From positions 434,001 to 498,000 of the forward strand of contig NW_026944393.1 of assembly GCF_033439725.1 (NCBI RefSeq): a stretch of DNA of 64,000 nt. The letters are read 5' to 3'. The DNA is from Neurospora tetraspora (lineage: Eukaryota; Ascomycota; Sordariomycetes; Sordariales; Sordariaceae). Position numbers and translations under genes: made by a program. Below are positions 31,268 through 40,765 of this stretch, in pieces. Below the pieces are notes generated by a model. The model was not told the origin of the DNA. It saw only the letters and a program-made list of their open reading frames with translations, and made no database searches. Numbering within the stretch: position 1 is the first letter of the stretch; every line of letters starts with the position of its first letter.

Positions 31268-32680
31268 TGTTGTCTGGAAGATGATGGCAGCGCTTCTTTG
31301 AGGATGATGATTTCGGTTTGTCGCGCGCGCGTTTGCTGGTCAGGCAGCCCGATTGAGGTGAACTAAATGGAAAAGCCAAGAAAGATGTTCGAGGGAGGAA
31401 GTTTAATTTCTCTTGGCGGTGGGAAAGATGCCGCGCTTGTACCTGTAGCACTGCCTGGGCTGCGGCTCCTCAGCCCCGCCCTTGCAGCGCTGTAACATGG
31501 ATGCTGCCTGCCGCTAAATGCACGTGCTCGAGACGTGATAGTTGCCGCGGCATGCCAGTTCAATCACAGCCGTGCTCCAACTAGGTTCCATTCCATTCTC
31601 AATCCATTTTCATCAGTGGGAACTCGAACACCCGTATTCCAAAGCTTTATTCCTCTTTTTGCTAGTGGGCTGCCTCACAATCCTACTCCAGGGGCACATC
31701 TCGTACTCGCTTACCACAGGCACTCGAGCCACCTTCAGGCCGATGCACATCTCGTGTAGGTAGCAAGGAATCCCTTGCTCGTTCCGACTTGAATGTACTA
31801 CAACACAAGGCAAAAAAGAGAAGAAGCAAAAACACGCAAAAAGAAAAAAAAGAAGAAGGAACTGACCGAGCCCGGATTCGAACCGGGAACCTTACCGATA
31901 CGTTACTCTACTGGGTCCGAGTTATAGCAGGTGGCAGCTCCATAAGCGCGCTACAAGCCAGCGTCCTTAGCAGGTCTTTTACCTGGCTACGGTGCCGCCT
32001 CCCGCTAGCTCCTCCCTGCAAGCAACACACCACGGTACGTGTACTCCAACAACACACCGCTCGGCCATTGTTCCAAAGGTGTTAGAAAACTACCATCTGA
32101 GGTCCTTTATGTACACTACCTGCAACACTTCCATTCACTTGGCAGTTGCCTTGCCAAAGTTTGGGCGACCAACCAACACTTTGATCGCTGTCATCTTGGC
32201 GATCCAGGGGCTGGAGTGGAGTGATGCACGGGCCATATCAATGACAATCCCATTACCAGCTGCTTCGACTTGAAACAGAGGAAACCAAATGGGGTGCAAA
32301 TTACCTAATTGATAAAGAGGAGGAAGTCCAGAAGGCCCAGCTAAATACCCTAGTTCTAAGAATGAAAACTTTGGTGGGGTGCGATTTTGAGTCGAGACAG
32401 ACTTGCAAGTTGCAACCCAAGGCCCAAGCACCTTTTGTACATCCACACTTCTTACACAATTTTCCCACTATTTCTCTACCTCGAGGTCCTTGTTTGACGG
32501 TTCCAGGTCCCTAGGACAGTCCGAAACTTCTCCTCTTTCCCCCCGTATCCATCACTACTCCATAGCCATGGTACCTAAACATGTATTCGAAGTTTGAAAT
32601 CCTCCTACAAACAGAGGGCTCCAAATATTTCCGTTTGTTCTCTTCTAGGCTCTAACACGTCCTTTCTTGCAAGTGTCAGA
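31268..32680. other. Intergenic region with one tRNA-like sequence
   Basis: 1.4 kb. A tRNA-like 3' half lies at about 31866-31915. The remaining frames are short and unbiased. Confidence 0.45.
31866..31980 (-). tRNA. tRNA-like sequence, probably a degenerate or unusual tRNA gene
   Basis: The minus strand has a perfect T arm (CCCGGTTCGAATCCGGG) with a B box, followed by CTCGGTC as an acceptor-like strand. Upstream, a GACCTGC stretch could pair only partly with it, and no clean anticodon stem could be built even when allowing an intron. The 3' half is convincing and the 5' half is not. The end at 31980 is a guess. Confidence 0.35.
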
Positions 32681-33457
32681 TCAGGCATTCTCGTCGCCCT
32701 CGCCGCCCTCGTCGCCGTCACCGCTCTTGCCGCTCTCGCGGCTCTCGGAACTCCATGTCTCGTCGGTATCATCGCTCTCGTACGCCTTGTGTTTATGCCA
32801 TTCACACCCCCTTGCGCCGCCAGGCTGTCCACAACAGGTCCATTTGAATCCATTGGCGTAAAGCTTACGATTGATTTCAATGTCCAACTCTTTCGAGCTA
32901 TACTTATCTGGATCCATGAGCGCCTCTTTTTCCCAGGCAAGGGAATGACGGTTGAGCTTCATAGTGCCTGATTCGACAAGGTGTCAGGGATATATCAGCT
33001 TTTGAAGGGAGTTGAAATCAGGAATAGATGGAGTATCCCTCTCACCTTTATGGCAAAAGCAACCCTTCGCCTTGTCGAAGAGATTGAACTGCTCTCGACA
33101 GCGGATGCACTCCACTGGCTCCCGTATGCTCGTCTCCCAGGCCCTTGGCTTCTTGGCCTTGTTTCTCGCTTCCTCCGGTGTCTGAGTCTCCTCCCGCATT
33201 CGCTTGGTCGGACTCGGCAGTGGGTTTTCTTCGTTGGACTCCTCTACAGATGCGGAGACGCCGGTGACGAGCTCGTAGATGCGCGACTGCAGAGCTTCAC
33301 TATCCCTGGTGTCCCGAAGATACAGCTGCTGTAATGCAGCGCGGATTACGGACTCGGGCCTGGAAAGAATCGCATCGACGGTTTGTTGGTAACGGTTAAC
33401 GCATGCTATATCTCGGGGAGGGGTTGAGGAAGACGAGGTTGTTTCTTGTTTAGACAT
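32681..33457 (-). CDS. CHORD-like zinc-binding paralogue 1
   Basis: Exons 33046-33457 and 32681-32967, intron 32968-33045 (GTGAGA...TCAG, phase 1), 232 aa. I do not know a name for this protein. Its cysteines follow the CHORD zinc domain spacing: C-IR-C, 12 residues, C-FC-H-KG, then FKWTCCG...GC-EWHK-H (C-x4-H). The known CHORD pattern is C-x4-C-x12-C-x2-H...CC...C-x4-H, so only the first spacer differs. The N-terminal 80 residues hold a helix-rich block (VDAILSRPESVIRAALQQLYL) shared with the other copies, then a basic region (KRMREE...KNKAKKPR) that could be a nuclear signal. The C-terminus is acidic. It is the first of five same-strand copies in tandem (32.7-39.2 kb). Confidence 0.8.
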
Positions 33458-33775
33458 TTTGCGCGATGGAATACAAGAAGCGATGGGATGTGGTGGATCA
33501 AAGTTTAATGATGCAAAACGCCAAAATTGAACACGATGCGTTGGAGTGAGTTGACTGTCGTTGTTGGGAACAAGATTTCTGTGTTCTCTGAGAAACGGGA
33601 GCGAGCTGGTGCAACTTAAACTGCCCTCCAGAAAGGGAGAGTTACAAGGGGAAGGTGCAGAACAGGGTAATAAGTGGAAAGGAGGGGCTTCACAATCGAG
33701 AATCTAACTGACCAATGCATATGTAATTCGGACCTTCCTGGTTGACCCTCCTTGCCGACTTCCTGACATGACGAT
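33458..33775. other. Spacer between paralogues 1 and 2
   Basis: No gene or repeat seen; expected to carry the promoter of paralogue 1. Confidence 0.5.
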
Positions 33776-34478
33776 TCAATGTCTGCTCCTGTGTACATCG
33801 TAGATGCAGCCTTCGTTGCTTCCAACTTGTCCGCAGCAGTCCCAGTAGAATGCATCTGGATAATGAGCACGGTAGTAGGCTGTGTCGTACCCCACCATTG
33901 CCGTGAAGTTCATGGGATTGACGCCCAGTTCAAGTTCCCAGATGTTCGATTGATGCTCAATTACCATCTTACCTAGAGTGGCACTCTTGTTAGAAATCCA
34001 GTATCCGACATTTCAGAGGTCATGGAGCAATGGGCGACTTACCGTCGTGGTAGCAGCATTCGTCCTGCTCGTGGTATCCGTTTGCATCAAAATCATCGAA
34101 ACAATGGTCACAGACCTTGAGGTCTGGCACCACCTCTGTTTCCTTTCCCTTCTGTTGATCTTTCGGCAGGTGCTCTGTGGCTCTTTCCTTGTCTGAGTGC
34201 TCCTCACTGGTCGTGGTCCCTTCCGTTCCAGCTGCAATCCTGGGCGCGTCAGGATCCTCACAAGCTGGGAGATTTGTGAAGTCGGAGGCCAGTTTCTCGA
34301 TGCGCGACTTCAGATCGCGGTCTCCCTCAGCATAGAGAGAGAAGAGCATGGCGCGGATGCTGAGTACGGGGGCTGTAATAATCGCATCAAGGGTCTTGTT
34401 GCAGCTCTCGCTCTCTTGTGGAAGCGGAATACTGTGTGCATTCGTCATTTTGAGGTCTTTCGCGCCTGAAAGGGCCAC
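33776..34478 (-). CDS. CHORD-like zinc-binding paralogue 2
   Basis: Exons 34043-34478 and 33776-33972, intron 33973-34042 (GTAAGT...CTAG, phase 1), 210 aa. Zinc-ligand pattern C-DH-C, 14 residues, C-CY-H-DG, then FYWDCCG...GC-IYDV-H (C-x4-H). The N-terminal helix block reads LDAIITAPVLSIRAMLFSLYAEGDRDLKSRIEKLASDF, clearly related to the other copies. Between the two lies an acidic, lysine-rich linker. A second Met at codon 11 (MTNAHS) is a possible start. The protein ends almost directly after the last ligand, without the HRAADGKR tail of paralogues 5-8. The insert between the two half-sites is 40-45 residues, longer than in animal CHORD domains. Confidence 0.78.
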
Positions 34479-34968
34479 GAGGAGTGGAATGGAGTTGGTG
34501 AGATGGACCAGGGGAAAATTAGACGCGTTGGTTGTTTGCGCAAAAGTTTGGGAGCATCGATTGGGTCAAAAGTTGTGTGGGAAGTCCGTGCCCTGCCCTG
34601 GCTTCCCATTCACTCTGGTTCAGGTTCCTATCCTCTCGCTCACAGTATGTCAGGCTGCCTGATTCCCTCTCCTTCTTTCACTTCCGCTACAACCACAGAA
34701 TGAGGCTCTTGCTCTGTCGTCGGCTTTCTATCTGTTTCTAGTTACCTTGTTTGCAGACACGCAAATGGACGCAAAAGGTGCAACGGTCAGAGTGGTCAAG
34801 AGAAGACCCTGCTTTTCTGATGATGCTCTGAAAACTAGCAGCTGGGAAGACACAACTAACATTGATCTATTCGAGGCCCTAACGCCAGTTCAATCACTGC
34901 TTCCATGCTTCCAGGTTGAACACCATCGTGTATGGTCTTGTTGGCTGGCTTGACATGACAGTTCCAGC
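34479..34968. other. Spacer between paralogues 2 and 3
   Basis: 490 bp without a credible gene. Confidence 0.5.
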
Positions 34969-35687
34969 TCAGTATTCTCCATGCGCACCCTGCTTTTCGC
35001 AACCCGGTGCACCTTCCCAATATCCGCAGCAGTCCCACATGAGCATCCCTGAGTAATACCCATGAGATGAGAGAAACTCTTCAACATCCTCGTCGTCGTA
35101 GGGATCCACGCCCCATTCCGATTTCCAGCAGGGTGCCTTTCGGTCGATTACCAACTCTCCTAGAACAGCATCATCATAAGAGATGTTAGTGTTCGAACAT
35201 AGCCTGAATAGAATAGTTGCTCCAGAGGAGAGGTATTAAGCGGGGGGCCGGGGGCTGACTTACCGGGATGGAACTCGCAAACGGTATCTTCGTCTTCATC
35301 CTCTGGGTCGTATTCTTCACCGCACATTGGACAGATCTCCAGCTCCGGCTGCTCCTCAGAGTCCTGTGCACCCTCCTCCTTGCTTGAATTAGGTTCCAGG
35401 ATCTCCTCCGAAGCTTTGAGCTTCTTGGAGGTCTTCTCAGGGGTAGCTTCCCGCTTCCGCTTTCCCGTCGTTGTGGGATCACTGATGTTTGGAGGGCTTG
35501 GGGCCGGGGGAATGGTCAACTTTTCGATGGGGGTTTTCGGCTTGCCGTCATCCTTGGTTTTGGCGGACCGTCGCCTCCTCTCTGTGCGATTAGTCGAGGT
35601 AGCCTCCCAGGTGGTGGTGGAAATTGCATCGTCAGTCTGCTTGTCTTTCTGTACCGGCGCGCGTGGAGGTGAGACACCTTTTCGCAT
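34969..35687 (-). CDS. CHORD-like zinc-binding paralogue 3
   Basis: Exons 35264-35687 and 34969-35159, intron 35160-35263 (GTAAGT...CTAG, phase 1), 204 aa. Ligand pattern C-PM-C, then C-EF-H-PG, then LMWDCCG...GC-EKQGA-H (five residues before the last His instead of four). It lacks the N-terminal helix block of copies 1, 2 and 5-8. Instead it has a basic, proline-rich head (SPPRAPVQK) like paralogue 4, so 3 and 4 form a subgroup. The start is supported by alignment with the head of paralogue 4. A 371-bp hAT-type MITE sits only a few bases upstream of the ATG (target site 35694-35701), so the original promoter has been pushed away and may be disturbed. Confidence 0.76.
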
Positions 35688-35701
35688 GGGCGCCTTGAGT
35701 G

Positions 35702-36072
35702 CAGCGGTGGAGATAACTCAAATATGAAGATAAATATAATCAAATATAAACAATCAAGTAAGCAAATCTGCATGTGGAAATATTTGACCTAAGCAAATTC
35801 GAAGTCGATATTTGAGTTAACGATTTGACCGCCTTTCTTAGTATCCCGGCAGAATATTTTTAAGTCATAAAAAGTATTCATTTTGCCCGCGGACCCAACT
35901 TGGAAGAAAAACCTAGGTCAGGGTTAGGGTTGGGTAGGGACTTTTAGTCTTGGCGGATATTTGCAAATATTTGCAAGCAACTCAACTCAATTCAAATCTC
36001 TACTTTAATTTGACCCACTCAATCAAATCCGGATCGATATTTGAGTTGAGTTGAGTTATTTCCACCGCTGCT
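35702..36072. mobile_element. 371-bp hAT-type MITE
   Basis: Termini CAGCGGTGGA... and its complement ...TCCACCGCTG (the short inverted repeat continues as GATAACTCAA / AATAACTCAA). Perfect 8-bp target duplication CTTGAGTG (35694-35701 and 36073-36080), the size made by hAT transposases. Both subterminal regions match, in reverse orientation, the two ends of the 3.3-kb element at 41822-45129, so this is a deletion derivative of it. The telomere-like GGTTAGGG at about 35920 is internal to the element. No coding capacity. It lies between the start of paralogue 3 and its former upstream region. Confidence 0.9.
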
Positions 36073-36080
36073 TGAGTGTT

Positions 36081-36579
36081 TTAATCTTGACAGGCTTGGA
36101 TGAAAGACTGATCGTGACAAGTACCAAATATTTGCGTCTGGGTAATCATTCTAGAGCGAAAAAAATCCGAGTTCAGTGTCCGCAGAAAGATGCGGGCACA
36201 AAGCTCTTGGTGCATCCTTAGGGCAAGCTGCCCTTGAGAGAAAATGCAATGAAAAGGGAAAGCGCGATGGTCAGAGGAGGGGTCATGGGCCATGGCAAGT
36301 AAAATGTTGGGCTCTTCCTGTTCGATAACGTTCCTTCCTTTTCATTTTCATCTAGACTCCAAATCGGAAAAATCCCCAAATGGAGACGACGGGAAGCAGT
36401 CCAGACAAAAAACATTTTGAGTGCCGTCATCCAGTGGAATCCCGTGTACCCATGGTGTCCTACATTCAATTGCGCTCTTCGTCATGCGCCGGTGAGGTGC
36501 TCAAAGTTTGATCTACATAGCAAGTCCTCCTGTTCGTCATGCATCACGTAGTCTATACACGACGGTTCCGATTCACATC
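36081..36579. other. Spacer between MITE and paralogue 4
   Basis: 500 bp with no credible gene. It should contain the original promoter of paralogue 3. Confidence 0.5.
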
Positions 36580-37291
36580 TTAGAAATAGTAAGGCACATG
36601 ACTCTGCATTTCACAGCCCTTGCCCCAACGGTCGTAACCGCAGCAGCTCCATGATAATCCATCCGGAAATTCCTCGTCACGGTACAGCTCGTCATCCATG
36701 CGCAACCGATCATATTTATCGCGGGGATCCAAGCCTGTGGAGTTGAACCAGTCCTCTTTGAGGTCGACATACAACTCGCCTAAATCAACGCAGTAGCAAA
36801 TGATGTTAGTCTCTGACAAGCGTGTGTGGAATGGTCAGGTTGGCAACCTGGGCGGCAGCAGACTTACCGGGATGATAGCGGCAAGTTTCCAACTCGGTCT
36901 CTGGATCGAACTCGTCACCGCACGCTGAACACTCACAGACCTGCTCTTCTCCCGAGTAGATCATCCTCGGCTCCCATCGAGGCATTTGGAGCTCAGAGAC
37001 CTTCACCCTGGTTGGCGGCTTCGGTTTGTATTCCTCGTTGGCAGTTGTGACTTTTGGATCGGTCACCTTTGGAGTGTTGGCCTTGGAAGCGGTGTTCTTG
37101 GTAGCGGTGGCCTTCTTGGGAGCGGTGGTCTTCGCGGTGGCTTTCGGAGCAATGGCCTTGGAAGCAGTGGCCTTGGAAGCTGTGGCTTTCTTGGGAGCGG
37201 TGGCCTTTGGAGCAGTGGAGGGCGCCTTGACAGTACGCTTGCGCTTGGCGACGGGCGAGCGCGGAGGTGAGGCAGTCCTCTTCTTGGGCAT
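36580..37291 (-). CDS. CHORD-like zinc-binding paralogue 4
   Basis: Exons 36868-37291 and 36580-36779, intron 36780-36867 (GTAAGT...TTAG, phase 1), 207 aa. Ligands C-SA-C, 12 residues, C-RY-H-PG, then LSWSCCG...GC-EMQS-H. The head SPPRSPVAKRKR resembles paralogue 3, and KRKR is a likely nuclear signal. Residues 24-85 are a histone-H1-like run of K-A-[TPS] repeats (KATAPKKATASKATASK...), very rich in Lys, Ala and Thr, absent from the other copies. This low-complexity tail could bind DNA or RNA; that is inference from composition only. Confidence 0.78.
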
Positions 37292-37784
37292 CTTGAACTA
37301 TTGCAGCCTAGACACACGAAGGATTGGTCAAAAGGTCAATTGGATCTCGCAACCAATGTTCAATGCGTGGAAGCCTTGCTGGCAATGATTGGGACCAACA
37401 AGAAGAACTGAGTATAATGTCACAAGAGAAGAGTCCAAAGGAGCAAAAACCATTGACGTGCACATTAGGGCACACTGCCCTGCGAGGAAACGAATCACAG
37501 AAGGAAGGCGCGGTACTGACGACGTAATTTGAGGAGAAATTTCGGGGAGGTCGTTCCTTCCTTGTAAGTAACAAGACGAGTCGTTCAACCACCACCTCTT
37601 CATGTGACCTCGCGCCTGAAAACCACCAAGCTGACTTGCTTTTCTCCAAAACATCCCGTCCCTTTGCCGAACTGGCTATCAAGATTCAAACTACTCCAAA
37701 TTTTCGCACACCATTGCCTCAGGTAGCCAACATGTCTTCAACCCATCGTCATTCCCCGCGTGATAACACTTTAACAGGTCCAAG
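37292..37784. other. Spacer between paralogues 4 and 5
   Basis: About 490 bp, no gene seen. Confidence 0.5.
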
Positions 37785-37988
37785 TTAAGCCTCATCAACG
37801 CGATGCGTTCCGGTCGCACAGCCCTTCGAGTTGTGCTTCCCACCACAACACCCGAACTTGAACCCTTGTGGGCTCAGTTTCTTAGCGTGCAGATCCTGCC
37901 TGTCCTTGATCAATTCTTTTTCTTTGCCTCCGCTCTGTTCCTGGGCTTTGTTCTCGTTTTCGTTTGAGACCGTTTGAGTCCCGGCCAC
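37785..37988 (-). other. Second CC...C-x4-H half-site in a different frame at the end of paralogue 5
   Basis: The frame reads SPQGFKFGCCGGKHNSKGCATGTHRVDEA and a stop. It is the C-terminal half of the CHORD-like domain, complete with the F-x-F-x-CC-G and GC-x4-H pattern. It overlaps the last codons of paralogue 5 in another frame and has no start codon other than GTG. Either paralogue 5 once extended into it, or it is the last exon of a neighbouring copy whose first exon is lost. Confidence 0.55.
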
Positions 37989-39183
37989 TGGTACACGATT
38001 CCATCGTAGGCTTCTCCACCATCAAGGTTTGGCTCGGCCAAAGAGGTCCAAGCTGGGGCTGCTGGGCCTCAAAGGCCTCTCTGGTAGTGAAAGCTTCCCG
38101 GATAGCGATCTCTTGAGCCCTCAACGCGGCAAGCAATTTTTTCTGAAGCAGTTGCATAAAGTCAGGAAAGTCCTGGCCATCTTTGTCATACTCGTCGACC
38201 CAGCTGTATTCCTCCTCTCCATGGTCGTCTTCCCCCTTGGTATCGTAGACGTCTGGCCTCTGGGTGGTGGCTTTCTTGGCGGCTAGTTCCTCCGTGGCTG
38301 GAGTAGAGTCCGACTCCTCCGTAGCTGGAGTAGAGTCCGACTCCTCTGTAGATGGATCAGAGTCCGACTCTTCCGCATCTGAATCAGACTCTAATGCCTC
38401 TGAGGCTTCCCTTCGGAGAGCGATGCATTTAGCCTCCCACGAGGCCATCTCCTTTTGCTTTGGTACAACCATAGCGTTTCGAAATTCGTCGTAGCTTTTC
38501 CAGCCATAAAGGTCCTTTTGCCGCTTCCCATCAGCAGCTCTATGTCTGCCAAATCTGCACCCCAGCCTGTAATACAGTCCGGGCTTACAGCAACAGCCAA
38601 ACCAGTATCCGCGCTTGTGCACCTTTCGGTTAATGGGTCGGTCTTCTACAAGGTAGCCAGGACCCAGGGTCTCCCAGTACGGGGCGTCGGGATCAAATTG
38701 CATTGCTAAAAGCCTCGCCAGGCACCAAGGCTTCTGGTTAGCTTTCACGTTCTCAAACAACTCGGGGCTTCTTGTGCAAGAAAGGTGGGTAGCGTTGGTG
38801 TTCATACCGACATGATAGCGGCATGACTCGGATGTGTCGCCCTCTTCGAAAACTTCTTCACAATTGAGACAGATCTCCAGCTTCGGCGTGGCCTTTCTCT
38901 TCTTTGGACTGTGATCTTTGGGTGTTTGAGTTTCGGCTTTCCGTTTTTTACTGCTCCTATCCTCAGGAGTCTGCAACTCTGACTCGTCGAGTGGAAGCTT
39001 CGAAATAAGGTTTTCGATAATGAATCTTTGGTCGTAGTCCGCGGTGAGATGGAGCAGGACGGCGCGAACGGTGTCATCTGGAGCCGTGTTGATTTGGTCG
39101 ATGATGTTTCGGCCCAAGGCGGATGGTCGGCATGGGGGGAGCAAGGGGGGTTCAAAGCACACCTTTTTGTTGTTCCAGGCCAT
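37882..39183 (-). CDS. CHORD-like zinc-binding paralogue 5, extended C-terminus
   Basis: Exons 38808-39183 and 37882-38705, intron 38706-38807 (GTATGA, CTAAC branch, TTAG, phase 1), 399 aa if spliced. The intron is 102 nt, stop-free and in frame, so the unspliced frame reads 433 aa; the position is the same as in the other copies. N-terminal helix block DQINTAPDDTVRAVLLHL; basic KKRK motifs; ligands C-LN-C, 12 residues, C-RY-H-V, then YWFGCCC...GC-RFGR-H-RAADGKR. The C-terminal 200 residues are unlike the others: tandem ESDS[TD]P[AS]TEE repeats, an acidic segment and a helix (LLQKKLLAALRAQEIAIREAF). Downstream, in another frame (37785-37988), a second half-site GFKFGCCGGKHNSKGCATGTH is preserved. 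The end of this gene may therefore have been altered by a frameshift. Confidence 0.75.
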   Translation of the reverse strand: MAWNNKKVCFEPPLLPPCRPSALGRNIIDQINTAPDDTVRAVLLHLTADYDQRFIIENLISKLPLDESELQTPEDRSSKKRKAETQTPKDHSPKKRKATPKLEICLNCEEVFEEGDTSESCRYHVGMNTNATHLSCTRSPELFENVKANQKPWCLARLLAMQFDPDAPYWETLGPGYLVEDRPINRKVHKRGYWFGCCCKPGLYYRLGCRFGRHRAADGKRQKDLYGWKSYDEFRNAMVVPKQKEMASWEAKCIALRREASEALESDSDAEESDSDPSTEESDSTPATEESDSTPATEELAAKKATTQRPDVYDTKGEDDHGEEEYSWVDEYDKDGQDFPDFMQLLQKKLLAALRAQEIAIREAFTTREAFEAQQPQLGPLWPSQTLMVEKPTMESCTSGRDSNGLKRKREQSPGTERRQRKRIDQGQAGSAR

Positions 39184-39560
39184 GGTTGCGGTTGTTGTGC
39201 TGAACTGGTTAGGCTAGGGGTGGTTGCGGTTCTATGTCAATGGCGGGATCTAGGGGATGGGAGCTAGAGAGATGGTTACCTACTAGTCTGGAGAGAACAG
39301 GGGTTGCTGCCTCGAACTTGTTGGAACTAGGTGTTTGGAAGAGTAATGGTTTGGAGAGAACTCGATTTCCAAGAAGGTGGTGGGTGGTGGGCTGTTATTA
39401 AGTCGGCCACTTGACGTAAATTTTGTAGAGGCCGAATTCGACGCAGGTCAGTCCGGCACCGTTCCTGTAGGGTCAGCATGTGAGAAATAAATGCAACGGA
39501 CTTCCGTGGTCCTTCGGCGTCTGAGCATTGCATTTATTCTTCACACATCCTGAGGGTTAA

Positions 39561-40066
39561 GACTGCGTTTGTTCTGGTACGGTTGTCGTATAAAGGGGTC
39601 TGTACGACTGTTTTTGTACGAAAACCGTACAAAAGTGGTGTCGTTTGGTCGGTTGCCGTGAGAAAATGCAATGTGCGACCCCCTTATGTCAGCCTCGCAT
39701 AGCCTTGTTCGGGTTAGGGTTATATATGGCCAAAAAATCGTACATTTTTCGGCATAATCGTACAAAACGACAAAATGTATACACGCTCGAAAATGCAGTC
39801 TATGCCGTACAGTCAACCCGATGCATCTTTTGCAGCGCATTCGCCCAGCGCTTGAAGCCCTATAACCCACTATAAGAACCTCGTCCCTATCGTACTCAAT
39901 TGAGCCGTCGTCCTTCTTTACCCGACCACTTCCAAACCTCAACATTGGCAATATAAGGGGGGTGCAGAAGGCTGTACGGTGCATTTCAAAAGTGGCCCGA
40001 GCTTTGCAGTATAAAACTATACGACCAGATTCTTTGTACGGCAGCAGTACGAAAACAAACGCAGTC
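39561..40066. mobile_element. 506-bp PIF/Harbinger-like MITE
   Basis: Terminal inverted repeats GACTGCGTTTGTT at 39561 and exact complement ending at 40066, with partly matching continuation (GTAC in both arms). Flanked by the trinucleotide TAA on both sides (39558-39560 and 40067-40069), the target duplication typical of PIF/Harbinger elements. Several GTACGAAA-type subterminal repeats in both orientations are visible. The 147-codon minus-strand frame (39541-39984) crosses the element end and is not a gene. Confidence 0.85.
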
Positions 40067-40425
40067 TAAAGGTTTGTCTGTGGCGTTCGGCTGTATGTAC
40101 GTCGTTGTTAATGCAAATGAAAGACCTCAAACCTGCTGAGTCGGACTTACCGGGCATCTGGTTTTCCCAGAATAAAACCGGGCGTCAGAGTCTGCATTGT
40201 GGTCTTGGTCAAAGGGCGCGCAAGACACTGCGTAAAAAGTTGAACAAGGCAGAGCAGTTGGAAATCTGTCGTGTTTGGTTGCTTGTGACAAGAAGAATCC
40301 AGGGAAGAGGTCTGGCCCCGCAGTCCGGAAGCAAGGAATACAACATTTGCCAACTGGTGGGGGACGACTGCCAGAATCGCCAACGAGGGGACGAGACGGG
40401 TGACCAAGGGTTAGGGCTTAGAAGG

Positions 40426-40552
40426 TGTGTGTGTGTGTGTGTTTGTATTTTCCGTCTACTTCCGCCTCCCGAGGGGCATGAGACGTGCCTAGCAAAGTCT
40501 AGCGTACAAACGGCGCTTTAGCGCCCCGGGCGCCTATGGCGCCCGCTACAAC
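40426..40552. mobile_element. 127-bp insertion with two GC hairpins, flanked by a 14-bp direct repeat
   Basis: TAGGGCTTAGAAGG occurs at 40412-40425 and again at 40553-40566. Between them are a (TG)n run and two perfect hairpins (GGCGCTTTAGCGCC at about 40511 and GGGCGCCTATGGCGCCC at about 40528). A 14-bp duplication is the size left by target-primed retroposition. No tRNA- or 5S-derived head is recognised, so the class is open. Confidence 0.4.
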
Positions 40553-40765
40553 TAGGGCTTAGAAGGACGCACTGACAGCACTGATGTGGGGGCACCCCAG
40601 CCGGGCATCTCCATGCCAAGCTGCCCTGGAGGCTCTGCCCTGTGCCGTCCTTTTTTTTTCTAGACCACCAAACGTTTTCAAGTCTGTCCCTCTTTCAACA
40701 ACAAACCCATACAACACTATTATTACATTTCTTTAATTGCTATTGCCGTTCATACTTTCACAACC

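Larger units (their letters stand above)
39184..40765. other. Gene-free interval holding two small elements
   Basis: Divergent spacer between paralogues 5 (minus) and 6 (plus). It contains a 506-bp Harbinger-like MITE and a 127-bp hairpin-rich insertion, listed separately. No credible gene. Confidence 0.6.

Noticed and set aside
35915-35940. Telomere-like GGTTAGGGTT
   Set aside because: A single short run inside the MITE, without an array; not a telomere or a subtelomeric boundary.
39541-39984. 147-codon minus-strand frame
   Set aside because: Crosses the end of the Harbinger-like MITE and has no motif or codon bias.
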